Virus record (IMG/VR): IMGVR_UViG_3300030108_001010
Span: 1-22,352 of that record
Length of the DNA stretch: 22,352 bases
Reading direction: 5' to 3' (one strand)
Source of the DNA: a virus
Shown: one piece after another, positions 14,443-21,586 of the stretch
How positions within the stretch are numbered: the first letter of the stretch is position 1
Layout: every line of letters begins with the position of its first letter
The notes under the pieces: generated by a model
What the model saw: only the letters and a program-made list of their open reading frames with translations
Database searches by the model: none
Told to the model about the DNA's origin: nothing
Position numbers and translations under genes: made by a program

Positions 14443-16731
14443 TTATTTAGGCTTTCCTGATGGCATATGAGTATCTCCATACAATGTGTCCCAATTTTCT
14501 TGTGTTAAAACGCTAAATAATGGATTAACATTAGGTCTAGGTAAAACATGATTTGGCGGTAAATCTGGACTCTTAAATAATAAATACCCTGTGTTAGGAT
14601 CATTTAAGCTACCCTTACCACCAACAGTAGTTTCTGCAGTGCTTCCATATTTTTCATTCCACTCTTGTCTGTTATCTGAGGTTCTAATAGGTACAGACCC
14701 TTTATTTAACCAAACAAGTTTTTCATTAGATTCTTCTCCTGCATCCTTTAATTGTTTTTCTTTTTGTTTATCAAAGTTAGACTTTTCAGGTTCAGATAAT
14801 AGTTGATCTAATTCTTCGCCAATATTCTGAGGTTCCATTTGATCCAGTTTAGCATCAATATGGTTTTTAAATATTAATTCAGTTATAGGCATATCATCCA
14901 CTATGTCATTAAGTTCAGCCTTAAGAGTTCTTAATTGGTCTGTATCATTTGGATCTGTAATTATATTTTTAATTAAGTCATCAATAACTTCCATACCACC
15001 AATTTGATCTATCTTGTTATTTGTTTGAGCATTTAATCTAGATTCTATTGTGTTATTAATATTATCTTTCATAGCTAGTAGATCATCAAAAGATCTTATT
15101 TTACTTAATTCTTCGTAAGCTACTCTTTCTGCGAACTCCTGATTTTGTACTGCGGGCTTTTCATTTATCATTCTATTGCCATACTCTTCTTCAAACTTAT
15201 CACCAGGCATGTTCATTATTTCAGATGTATAGAAAGCAACAACATCATTAGTTATATTTCTTATTTCTGCTCCAGCTCGTGATGCAAAAGCATCAAAAGA
15301 AACATTAGGATCATTAGCGTTTATTTGTAAATAATTATTTACTCCATCAGACACTCTACTATTAGTCCAAGTTTGTGCTAAATCAGCGTAAACACTAGAA
15401 GCAACAATAGCCCTATAATTATCTTTAGGCTCCCCACCTACTATATCTATTTCTATTTGACCTGGCATTGTTTGACTTTCTATTAATTCCTCTCTTGCAT
15501 AAAATCCTGTTGATGTTGCAAAGAAGTTTTTAAAGATATTACCTTTGTCATTTACACTTAAGGTTCTATCAACAAAACCTGTCTCTTCTTTTGCTTTTGT
15601 TATATCCCCACTACCTGCCTGCAAGTAGTCATTACTTATGCTTGCATTAGGAAAGTTGTTAGTTAGATATTCTTTAAATTTAGTATAAGTTACTTCTCGT
15701 TCCATAGGCTTAGTCATAAAACCTGCACCGGGAACACCTTCAGGTTGACTTGGAAGATTTAATTGAAAATTTATTAGTTCTTCAAGTTTATTAGGCATAA
15801 AAGTTATACTTTCTTCATTTGTACCATTGGTATATATATCATTTCTACCTGTAACAATATATGGTTTATTTTGATAGTTAACTACATACTCTGTTCTCTC
15901 TGATTTTTGTAAATTAGGGTAAAACTGATTAATTAATGATTTACCTTTTTCTGTGCTTTCATCAAAATACTGCACAGTATCACCATATTGTTGAAAGTAT
16001 TTACCTATGGGAATATGTCCATCTGCTGTATTTACTAAATATGAACTACCAAAATCTCCTTTCCCTGGAGTTTGTTCAGTCAAAAACGCATCTACTCTTA
16101 CACCATTACTGCCTATAAATGTTGTGTGCTTATCATGTTTTAAACTAGGTTTACCAAAAAATAATTGGCTGCCTATATATGCAGTTGTGTATGCAGATTT
16201 GTCAGATCCTGTACTACCAGACGCTGTTGATACATTACTAAATTGATTTTCTGCTATATTATCTGTAATATTATTTTCTGTTTTTACATTATTTATAGTT
16301 GTTTTTGTATCAAATGCATTGTTATTTTTATTTACTTTTGACAGTTCCATATCCATAACATTACTTCCAGCATACTGACCATAAACTATGTCTGTGTTCC
16401 ACCATCTTTCTAAACCATAGTGTTTAGCATTTGAAGATAGCCAATTTTCTAAAGCAGTATCACTTTTAGTTGCATACTTAGCAAAATGATCAATATATTC
16501 AGGAGTCATGCCTAAAGATATTAAATAATCAATTCTATCCTTTTCTTCTTGACCTCTAACTTTCTGATCTAAGTTATAATCTATTTCTTTTTTATCACTA
16601 TAAAGTTTTATTTCATCTAATATATTTTGTTTTCTAATATCATCTTCTCTTTCTTGTCTTGATTTTTCTGCTAATATATTACCAGTACCTTCAGCAAAAC
16701 CTCCAATAAAACTCATCAATGATCTTGACAT
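14443..16731 (-). CDS. Virion protein, probable internal/ejection protein (762 aa)
   Basis: I do not recognise a named domain. The product starts MSRSLMSFIGGFAEGTGNIL, a small glycine-containing hydrophobic helix. A charged coiled coil follows (about 20-70), then a long Asn/Thr/Ser-rich middle part. The last third is helical and acidic (DDLIKNIITDPNDTDQ, GEELDQLLSEPEKSNFDKQK). No signal peptide or Cys cluster is seen. At 762 aa it is close to T7 gp15 (747 aa) and holds the same relative place before the largest internal protein, so I infer an ejection-tube role. It is two bases from the 1232-aa gene, and its start overlaps the 168-aa gene's stop as TAATG. Confidence 0.75.
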   Translation of the reverse strand: MSRSLMSFIGGFAEGTGNILAEKSRQEREDDIRKQNILDEIKLYSDKKEIDYNLDQKVRGQEEKDRIDYLISLGMTPEYIDHFAKYATKSDTALENWLSSNAKHYGLERWWNTDIVYGQYAGSNVMDMELSKVNKNNNAFDTKTTINNVKTENNITDNIAENQFSNVSTASGSTGSDKSAYTTAYIGSQLFFGKPSLKHDKHTTFIGSNGVRVDAFLTEQTPGKGDFGSSYLVNTADGHIPIGKYFQQYGDTVQYFDESTEKGKSLINQFYPNLQKSERTEYVVNYQNKPYIVTGRNDIYTNGTNEESITFMPNKLEELINFQLNLPSQPEGVPGAGFMTKPMEREVTYTKFKEYLTNNFPNASISNDYLQAGSGDITKAKEETGFVDRTLSVNDKGNIFKNFFATSTGFYAREELIESQTMPGQIEIDIVGGEPKDNYRAIVASSVYADLAQTWTNSRVSDGVNNYLQINANDPNVSFDAFASRAGAEIRNITNDVVAFYTSEIMNMPGDKFEEEYGNRMINEKPAVQNQEFAERVAYEELSKIRSFDDLLAMKDNINNTIESRLNAQTNNKIDQIGGMEVIDDLIKNIITDPNDTDQLRTLKAELNDIVDDMPITELIFKNHIDAKLDQMEPQNIGEELDQLLSEPEKSNFDKQKEKQLKDAGEESNEKLVWLNKGSVPIRTSDNRQEWNEKYGSTAETTVGGKGSLNDPNTGYLLFKSPDLPPNHVLPRPNVNPLFSVLTQENWDTLYGDTHMPSGKPK

Positions 16732-17237
16732 TATTTATCCCCCTTTGACATTAAACCTTCTTTTTTTTCTTTTAACTCTTCTTTTACATCCTCTACAAAA
16801 CTTTTTAATTTTTCTTCAGGAGCCTTTGTAGTTTGTTTTTTAGATTTCATATTTTTAAACTCTGCAAACTGTTTATGAAATTTATCGTTACCTTGATCTT
16901 TTATAAATAAAACGATATTTTGTATGTTTGCTCTCACACCCATAGCCATAATTTGTTTGAATACTACTTCTGCTATTAGTAGTGCTACATCTACACTCCA
17001 CTTACCTTCCATAAAACCACCAAATAATATAGTTCTAGCTATAGCTTCAACAGGTATTCCATTCTTTAAAAAAGTCAATACTTGATCTGCATTTTTTTCT
17101 TTATGTAATATATCCCAAACATACTCTGATGCTTCTTTTATATTAGTATATTGTGGAGGATGTTCCCAAGGATAATTACCTGGTGTATTTGTTAAAGATT
17201 GTCCTGGAATAGGTGCGTCAAATATATTCTCTATCAT
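16731..17237 (-). CDS. Conserved marine-phage virion-associated protein (168 aa)
   Basis: The product begins with a Pro-rich motif, APIPGQSLTNTPGNYPWEHP, which I remember from structural-region proteins of marine podo- and myophages including cyanophages. A helical middle follows, with a hydrophobic stretch (VDVALLIAEVVFKQIMAMGV, 82-101). The C-terminus is a Lys/Glu-rich coiled coil (about 120-168). The mid segment might touch a membrane but is not a clean transmembrane helix. The gene lies in the ejection-protein cluster, where T7 has the small core protein gp14, so a similar role is possible (inference). AGAGG lies just before the start. Confidence 0.7.
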   Translation of the reverse strand: MIENIFDAPIPGQSLTNTPGNYPWEHPPQYTNIKEASEYVWDILHKEKNADQVLTFLKNGIPVEAIARTILFGGFMEGKWSVDVALLIAEVVFKQIMAMGVRANIQNIVLFIKDQGNDKFHKQFAEFKNMKSKKQTTKAPEEKLKSFVEDVKEELKEKKEGLMSKGDK

Positions 17238-17246
17238 ATTGTCCTC

Positions 17247-17528
17247 TTATAAATTTGGTAATGTTATTTTACTGTAAGAATCATTACCGCTGAATAATCT
17301 TCTTTGCCATAATTGTAATAATACATTTGGGTCAGATGTATCTATAGTTTCAGCTGTTCCTGGACTAGATTCATAATCACTAGTAGTGACATATGCATTT
17401 GAAAAACTAGGTGGACTAGTGCGAGAGGGTGTACTAGCACCATCTGTTCCAAAAGCAGAACCTAAAGCACTACCAATTGTATCTGAAAACATTTTTTTAG
17501 TAAATATACTACCTATTAAATCTATCAT
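17247..17528 (-). CDS. Small Ser/Thr-rich protein of the virion cluster (93 aa)
   Basis: I do not recognise this gene. Residues 1-27 form an amphipathic Gly/Ala-containing helix (MIDLIGSIFTKKMFSDTIGS). The middle is Ser/Thr/Pro-rich and probably disordered (STPSRTSPPSFSNAYVTTSD). The end, NVLLQLWQRRLFSGND, may form a short helix. Similar N-terminal helices occur in phage internal core proteins, and the flanking genes are virion proteins, so a minor virion role is plausible. The start overlaps the 468-aa gene's stop as TAATG. Confidence 0.6.
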   Translation of the reverse strand: MIDLIGSIFTKKMFSDTIGSALGSAFGTDGASTPSRTSPPSFSNAYVTTSDYESSPGTAETIDTSDPNVLLQLWQRRLFSGNDSYSKITLPNL

Positions 17529-18934
17529 TAATCTCCTCCTGTAGAAAATACTCCTGCAGCAAATCTACCTAACATGCTAAATAAAGCATCCCTAGATTCT
17601 TGATCTGCTAAATCAAAAGCTGTTTGTCTTTCTAATGCAGCTACTGCCATATTATGTGCTCTGTTTAAAGAATTTTGTGCGGCCTCATTTGTCCATGATG
17701 CCTCATCTCTCCATTGTTGCCATAATGATGACATAGCAAAATTAGATATGTTTAGTAAATTTTGTGCATTAGTTTGATTAGCTGCATTTACACTTGCTGT
17801 GTTTGCAGTATTAATTTGTCTTCTCCAATTAGTATTAGATTGATCAATAACCTGTTGATTCTGCACATTAAATCTTTCTCTTTGATCTGCTAGTTGTGAG
17901 TTAAACTGATTTATAGACGCTTCTGTTTGTAAATTAGCTTGTGCTACTGCTGTTTCATTATTAGCATTTTGTGCAGATATTCTATTTGTTTCTTGCGTAG
18001 CAAATTGATTCATTGCATCTGTTCTTTGTGCATTTGCTGTTGCTATATTTGAAGATAGATTTGCATAAAATTGATCTACTTGATTTTGACTTGTAGCGTT
18101 AAATTGAGCTGCAGCGTTGGAAGCTGCTTGATCTGATAATAATTGAGATTGTCTTAGTTGTATGTTTTGTAGATTAGCTTGCTGTTGATTACTAAGATTA
18201 GCCATATCCATTTTAAGATATGACTGTGCATTTTGTAATGCAGACTGTTGCCTATTAGATAGGTTTTGAAATATCATAGCCTTATAGGTTGCAGCATCTG
18301 CGGCAGCTATTGGTACTGCAGATTTCATAACACCTTCAGCTAAAGCTTCAGCGTACATACTAGAAGCACCAAGACCTCTCTTTGCCATGTTAGCCTCTAC
18401 TAGTTGCTGTGCACCTCTAGCCCATGCAGGTAATTCTTTGCCTTGTGTGACAGCATCTGTAACTTGTTGTTGTAATCCCTCTAGCTGTCCTGCAACAGTA
18501 GCATCACTAGTTATTTGACCTGTTTGTGCAACCATAGGTTGTGTCAAAGTACCTTGAGCTGCAGTCATAGTAGGTGCTGTGCCTACCGTAGTAGCTGTGT
18601 AATTAGCTGCAGCCTGCTCAGCAGGACTTACTACTTGTGTTGCGGTTGTTGGTGTTGTTGCTACGGCTGTCCCTGCAGTTGCAGTTGGCACTGCAGCAGT
18701 TGGTGCTGTTGTTGCTACACCTGGCGTAGAAAGCATTTCGTTTGTTTGAGTCTGTTGTAATGCAGGAGTTATAACTGCACCTTGAGGTAGTGCAGGATTA
18801 ACAACTTGTTGTCTAGCTAAATTTAAAGTATCTTGTGATGTCCCTGATTGAGGATTAGGAACTACTCCTACAGGTAATTCTACTGGTGGAACTTGTTGTG
18901 TAGGAGGTGTAGTGTGACCCGGTTCGTGTGGCAT
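17528..18934 (-). CDS. Ala/Gln/Asn-rich helical virion protein (468 aa)
   Basis: The product has three zones. Residues 1-150 are Pro/Thr/Ala/Val-rich and probably disordered. Residues about 165-215 contain ELPAWARGAQQLVEANMAKR and RGLGASSMYAEALAEG, then SAVPIAAADAATYKAM. I have seen this RGLG-SS-A-...-PIA-DA pattern in phage tail and DNA-ejection proteins. Residues about 215-440 form a long Gln/Asn/Ala-rich helix or coiled coil without hydrophobic anchors, and the C-terminus has RFAAGVFSTGG. The composition and place at the head of the ejection-type cluster suggest a virion protein, perhaps an internal core component (inference). It is TAATG-coupled to its neighbours on both sides. Confidence 0.7.
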   Translation of the reverse strand: MPHEPGHTTPPTQQVPPVELPVGVVPNPQSGTSQDTLNLARQQVVNPALPQGAVITPALQQTQTNEMLSTPGVATTAPTAAVPTATAGTAVATTPTTATQVVSPAEQAAANYTATTVGTAPTMTAAQGTLTQPMVAQTGQITSDATVAGQLEGLQQQVTDAVTQGKELPAWARGAQQLVEANMAKRGLGASSMYAEALAEGVMKSAVPIAAADAATYKAMIFQNLSNRQQSALQNAQSYLKMDMANLSNQQQANLQNIQLRQSQLLSDQAASNAAAQFNATSQNQVDQFYANLSSNIATANAQRTDAMNQFATQETNRISAQNANNETAVAQANLQTEASINQFNSQLADQRERFNVQNQQVIDQSNTNWRRQINTANTASVNAANQTNAQNLLNISNFAMSSLWQQWRDEASWTNEAAQNSLNRAHNMAVAALERQTAFDLADQESRDALFSMLGRFAAGVFSTGGD

Positions 18935-19140
18935 TAGTACATTACCTCTCTAGTTTTTATAAGATATTCTTCCATCCATATTATTTTTTCTTTTATGATA
19001 GCAATATCTTGTTGCATTTTAGAAACATTATCTGTCTTTGTTTCTAAAGCATCTAATCGTTCTGACCACATACCCCATGTCATGGCAAAACCTAGCATCA
19101 TAATTAAATATGGTGCTAATACTTTTACATCTATATTCAT
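18934..19140 (-). CDS. Small membrane-anchored coiled-coil protein (68 aa)
   Basis: The product has one N-terminal membrane helix (about 7-25, VLAPYLIMMLGFAMTWGMW) followed by a heptad-like coiled coil (RLDALETKTDNVSKMQQDIA... to about 62). There is no signal cleavage site or lipobox. A short anchor followed by a coiled coil is the architecture of inner-membrane spanins such as Rz, but the length is small and the gene is about 8 kb upstream of the lysozyme. It could instead be a virion or envelope protein pairing with the similar 152-aa protein next door. The gap to that gene is 11 bases, and the stop overlaps the 468-aa gene as TAATG. Confidence 0.65.
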   Translation of the reverse strand: MNIDVKVLAPYLIMMLGFAMTWGMWSERLDALETKTDNVSKMQQDIAIIKEKIIWMEEYLIKTREVMY

Positions 19141-19151
19141 AGTTTCTCCTA

Positions 19152-19610
19152 TTAGTTTTTAGCTGACATGCTATTTAATGGATTATTTAAAGCCTTATTT
19201 AACTTTAAATCTAAACTATCCTCAACAAGTTTTAGTTCATCCAAAAGTTCTCTAGCATCCTCTTTCTGTCTGTCCTCTACATCATTGACTATTTCAGTGA
19301 TATGTCTTATATCACCATTCATTTGACGCAAATCTGCTTTCATGTCGTTCTTTAAATCTTTGGCAACATCTGCTACTATTGTAATTTCATCAAGTATCAT
19401 ATCTATTTCTGATTTTAGCACTGCTAGTTGTTCATCATAGTGTGAAAGATCAGGGGCTGTATACTCCAAAACTTTCTGTTGAAGGTCTTGATAGTTTTTC
19501 CAAAATTCAAAAACTGCCCATGCTCCTGAACCAAGAGCACCTAGAAGAGTAAGAATAGCAAATGCTTTCCCCCCAGATACTTTCATTCCTGAATACTCAA
19601 TACTGGGCAT
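19152..19610 (-). CDS. Membrane-anchored coiled-coil protein, conserved in marine phages (152 aa)
   Basis: The first residues, MPSIEYSGMKVSGGKAFAIL, are familiar to me from marine T4-like and pelagiphage hypothetical proteins. A membrane helix at about 16-36 (AFAILTLLGALGSGAWAVFEF) is followed by YQDLQQKVLEYTAPDLSHYD, then a long charged coiled coil to about residue 140 (for example LKNDMKADLRQMNGDIRHIT). The layout predicts one anchor with a long helical rod outside the inner membrane, as in an i-spanin or a membrane-fusion rod. No function is established to my knowledge. GGAGG lies nine bases before the ATG. The start overlaps the 494-aa gene by 14 bases. Confidence 0.7.
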   Translation of the reverse strand: MPSIEYSGMKVSGGKAFAILTLLGALGSGAWAVFEFWKNYQDLQQKVLEYTAPDLSHYDEQLAVLKSEIDMILDEITIVADVAKDLKNDMKADLRQMNGDIRHITEIVNDVEDRQKEDARELLDELKLVEDSLDLKLNKALNNPLNSMSAKN

Positions 19611-21078
19611 TTATCATATCCTCCATTGTCTGTGCTTGTGCCATATCAAATAATACTCCATAATTATCTTCTATTGTTTTATTTAAATATTCATTGACAT
19701 CTGTATCAACTATTGTCGATTGTGTATCAAAGAATGTTTTTGTATTGCCAAGTATCTGCATAACAATTAATGTTTTCATTTGATTTGATTCATCATACCT
19801 AGCTTTGTCGTCAATCTTTTTTACTATCTTAGTTGCAGCTTTTTCTTTTGCAGAAGGTTCTTTTACAGGTTTCTCAGCAGGCTCTTGTGCTTCTTCCTGT
19901 TGTACACTTTCTTGCTCATCACCACTCTCATTTTCCATAGTGGGTTCCTCAGTAGTTTCGCTATTGGGTTCTGCTGTTTCTTCTGTTGGTTGCTCATCTA
20001 TAGTTTCTTCTACTTCAGGTTCAGGTAAATCTATTTCCATCTCCATTTCTATCTCTAGTTCTAATTCCATTTCTGTTTCAATTTCTACAGAGACTAATTC
20101 AGGTTCAGGTAAATCTATTTCAAAATCTATCTCAAACTCTTGTATTTCTAATTCTACAGTTTCATAAGTTACTTCTTCTGTTTCAGGTTCAATTGGTGCA
20201 AACTCAATATCTCCTACATCATCAATACTAATATCATTATATTCAAACACTTCTTCTACAAATTCTATTTCTATAGGATCAAATATATTTAAATAATATA
20301 TTTCTTCTAAAGTAGTTATTTGCTGTTCTATTATTGTAGATACTACATTGTAAAAAACATTTACAGTAACATCATCAAATAATGGACCTATTGATAAATT
20401 TATATCTCTACCACCAACCTCTATAACAACTCTATTTATAGATCCTGCAAAATCAAAAGATCCTGTGTAAGATTGATAGCCTGAAGATATACCTGTTTCA
20501 GATAATATATCTGTGCCTTGAAATACATTAGTAGATCCATTTCTTCCTGTAATGTGCATATATATCCTATCTTGTGCATCTCTTTTATCTACTTGAATAG
20601 AATATTTAACTTCTCCACCACGATCTATATTTAGATCTGATATGTCTACAGTTTGTATAAAAGTTGTGCCCATACCTGAGACACCCATTGTAGATGTAGA
20701 ATTACCGCTACCTGTTATCTGTGCACATTTATCTGTGCCTAAAGCATAACAATTATTACCTGAAGGCATATTAGCAGGACCTTGTCCACCCCAATCAACA
20801 TCCATGTCGCCTTCTTTATTTGTTACAACATATCCATTACTACTATCTAATATGTCACCTGAATCTTCGTTTGTAACAGTCTGTGTTGTAGTTGTAGTAG
20901 TAGTAGTTGTGGTTGTTACTATCTCTGTCCCTAAATCTTCTTCGGTAACTTCTACTTGTACATCCTCTGTAATTGTAACTCCAGGTTCACATAGGCCTTC
21001 ATGATTAGGCAGACATACATCAGCCTTAGAATAAGAGCAATAAACTAAGAGCCATAAGACCAAAATTCTTAAGAGCAT
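19597..21078 (-). CDS. Exported polyacidic protein with poly-Thr tract (493 aa)
   Basis: I start at 21078, the second of two adjacent ATGs, because AGGAGA (21089-21084) is five bases from it and only two from the one at 21081. A signal peptide is clear (MLLRILVLWLLVYCSYSKA, cut likely after Ala19). Residues 55-65 are 11 consecutive Thr. Residues about 99-250 form a beta-rich domain (GTTFIQTVDISDLN, DRIYMHITGR, VVIEVGGRDINLS, FDDVTVNVFYNV) resembling a jelly-roll or carbohydrate-binding sandwich. Residues about 255-405 are extremely acidic with two copies of EIDLPEPE. The last 85 residues are Lys-containing and helical. Two Cys pairs could form disulfides. I recall relatives in marine phages, all hypothetical. 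Its start region overlaps the previous gene by about 56 bases. Confidence 0.75.
   Translation of the reverse strand: MLLRILVLWLLVYCSYSKADVCLPNHEGLCEPGVTITEDVQVEVTEEDLGTEIVTTTTTTTTTTTQTVTNEDSGDILDSSNGYVVTNKEGDMDVDWGGQGPANMPSGNNCYALGTDKCAQITGSGNSTSTMGVSGMGTTFIQTVDISDLNIDRGGEVKYSIQVDKRDAQDRIYMHITGRNGSTNVFQGTDILSETGISSGYQSYTGSFDFAGSINRVVIEVGGRDINLSIGPLFDDVTVNVFYNVVSTIIEQQITTLEEIYYLNIFDPIEIEFVEEVFEYNDISIDDVGDIEFAPIEPETEEVTYETVELEIQEFEIDFEIDLPEPELVSVEIETEMELELEIEMEMEIDLPEPEVEETIDEQPTEETAEPNSETTEEPTMENESGDEQESVQQEEAQEPAEKPVKEPSAKEKAATKIVKKIDDKARYDESNQMKTLIVMQILGNTKTFFDTQSTIVDTDVNEYLNKTIEDNYGVLFDMAQAQTMEDMINAQY
20014..20121. repeat. In-frame 24-bp direct repeat
   Basis: The 24-base string beginning TTCAGGTTCAGG and ending TCTATTTC occurs at 20014-20037 and identically at 20098-20121. 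The copies are 84 bases (28 codons) apart, so they are in frame within the exported acidic protein and encode EIDLPEPE twice. This is consistent with recent tandem growth of the acidic segment by slippage or recombination. Confidence 0.85.
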
Positions 21079-21586
21079 CATTATCTCCTGTAGGTTCTTG
21101 CTTATCTACTTTAGCTTGTAAATATTCTGGCTTGTATTTACTTCCGTCTGGAATTTCAGAAGGATGATTACTCCAATATTGTGCGGCTTCTGTTCCTATA
21201 AATCCTTTAGCTGGGCATGGGGTCCCTGCGTCTGTCATCGCATCCCATACTCTTGGATCTTGACATAATATAGATACTGCAGCTACCTTCATACCATAAG
21301 CATACATAGATCTAGATAATTTTAATTTTTGACATAGTTCATCATCTATAACTATACCGCTAGCTAATCCAACTATATTATTTTGCACACTAGCTCCCAC
21401 ACCAACTTTACATATATCGCTGTTAGAATTTATAATACTTGGTGCGTTTGCTGTAGGTGGTGTTGAGTTAGTAACTACAGTTGAGGACACAGTATTGGTT
21501 TCTGCAAAAGTATGGTTTATGGAAAAACCCATAAGTATAAAACTTAATAATAAACATAGAGCAAAAAAATTAGAGTTTTTATTCAT
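21026..21586 (-). CDS. Exported protein with C-terminal hydrophobic tail (186 aa)
   Basis: A signal peptide is clear: charged start MNKNSN, hydrophobic core FFALCLLLSFILMGF, and a likely cut after TFA at residue 28. The mature part starts with a Thr/Ser/Pro segment (SSTVVTNSTPPTANAPS) that I remember from hypothetical proteins of marine myophages. It then has Cys59, Cys85, Cys108 and Cys124, which could form two disulfides. The helical KLSRSMYAYGMKVAAVSIL and DPRVWDAM segments lie in this region. The last 13 residues (FGLMALSLLLLF) are hydrophobic and could anchor it. This predicts a periplasmic or membrane-tethered product. Its final 56 bases also encode the next gene's signal peptide. It starts one base after the fibre gene stop. 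Confidence 0.75.
   Translation of the reverse strand: MNKNSNFFALCLLLSFILMGFSINHTFAETNTVSSTVVTNSTPPTANAPSIINSNSDICKVGVGASVQNNIVGLASGIVIDDELCQKLKLSRSMYAYGMKVAAVSILCQDPRVWDAMTDAGTPCPAKGFIGTEAAQYWSNHPSEIPDGSKYKPEYLQAKVDKQEPTGDNDALKNFGLMALSLLLLF

Noticed and set aside
18515-18760. Cys-rich ORF on the + strand
   Set aside because: It is antisense to the Ala/Thr/Val-rich part of the 468-aa gene; its Cys, Tyr and Ser content is the mirror of GC-containing Ala and Thr codons.
19805-20167. Ser-rich ORF on the + strand
   Set aside because: It is the antisense shadow of the Glu-rich segment of the exported acidic protein and has no ribosome site or coupling.
20884-20916. Trinucleotide microsatellite
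   Set aside because: The codons are mixed and only four ACT in a row are identical, so it is a protein-level Thr run and not a simple DNA repeat.
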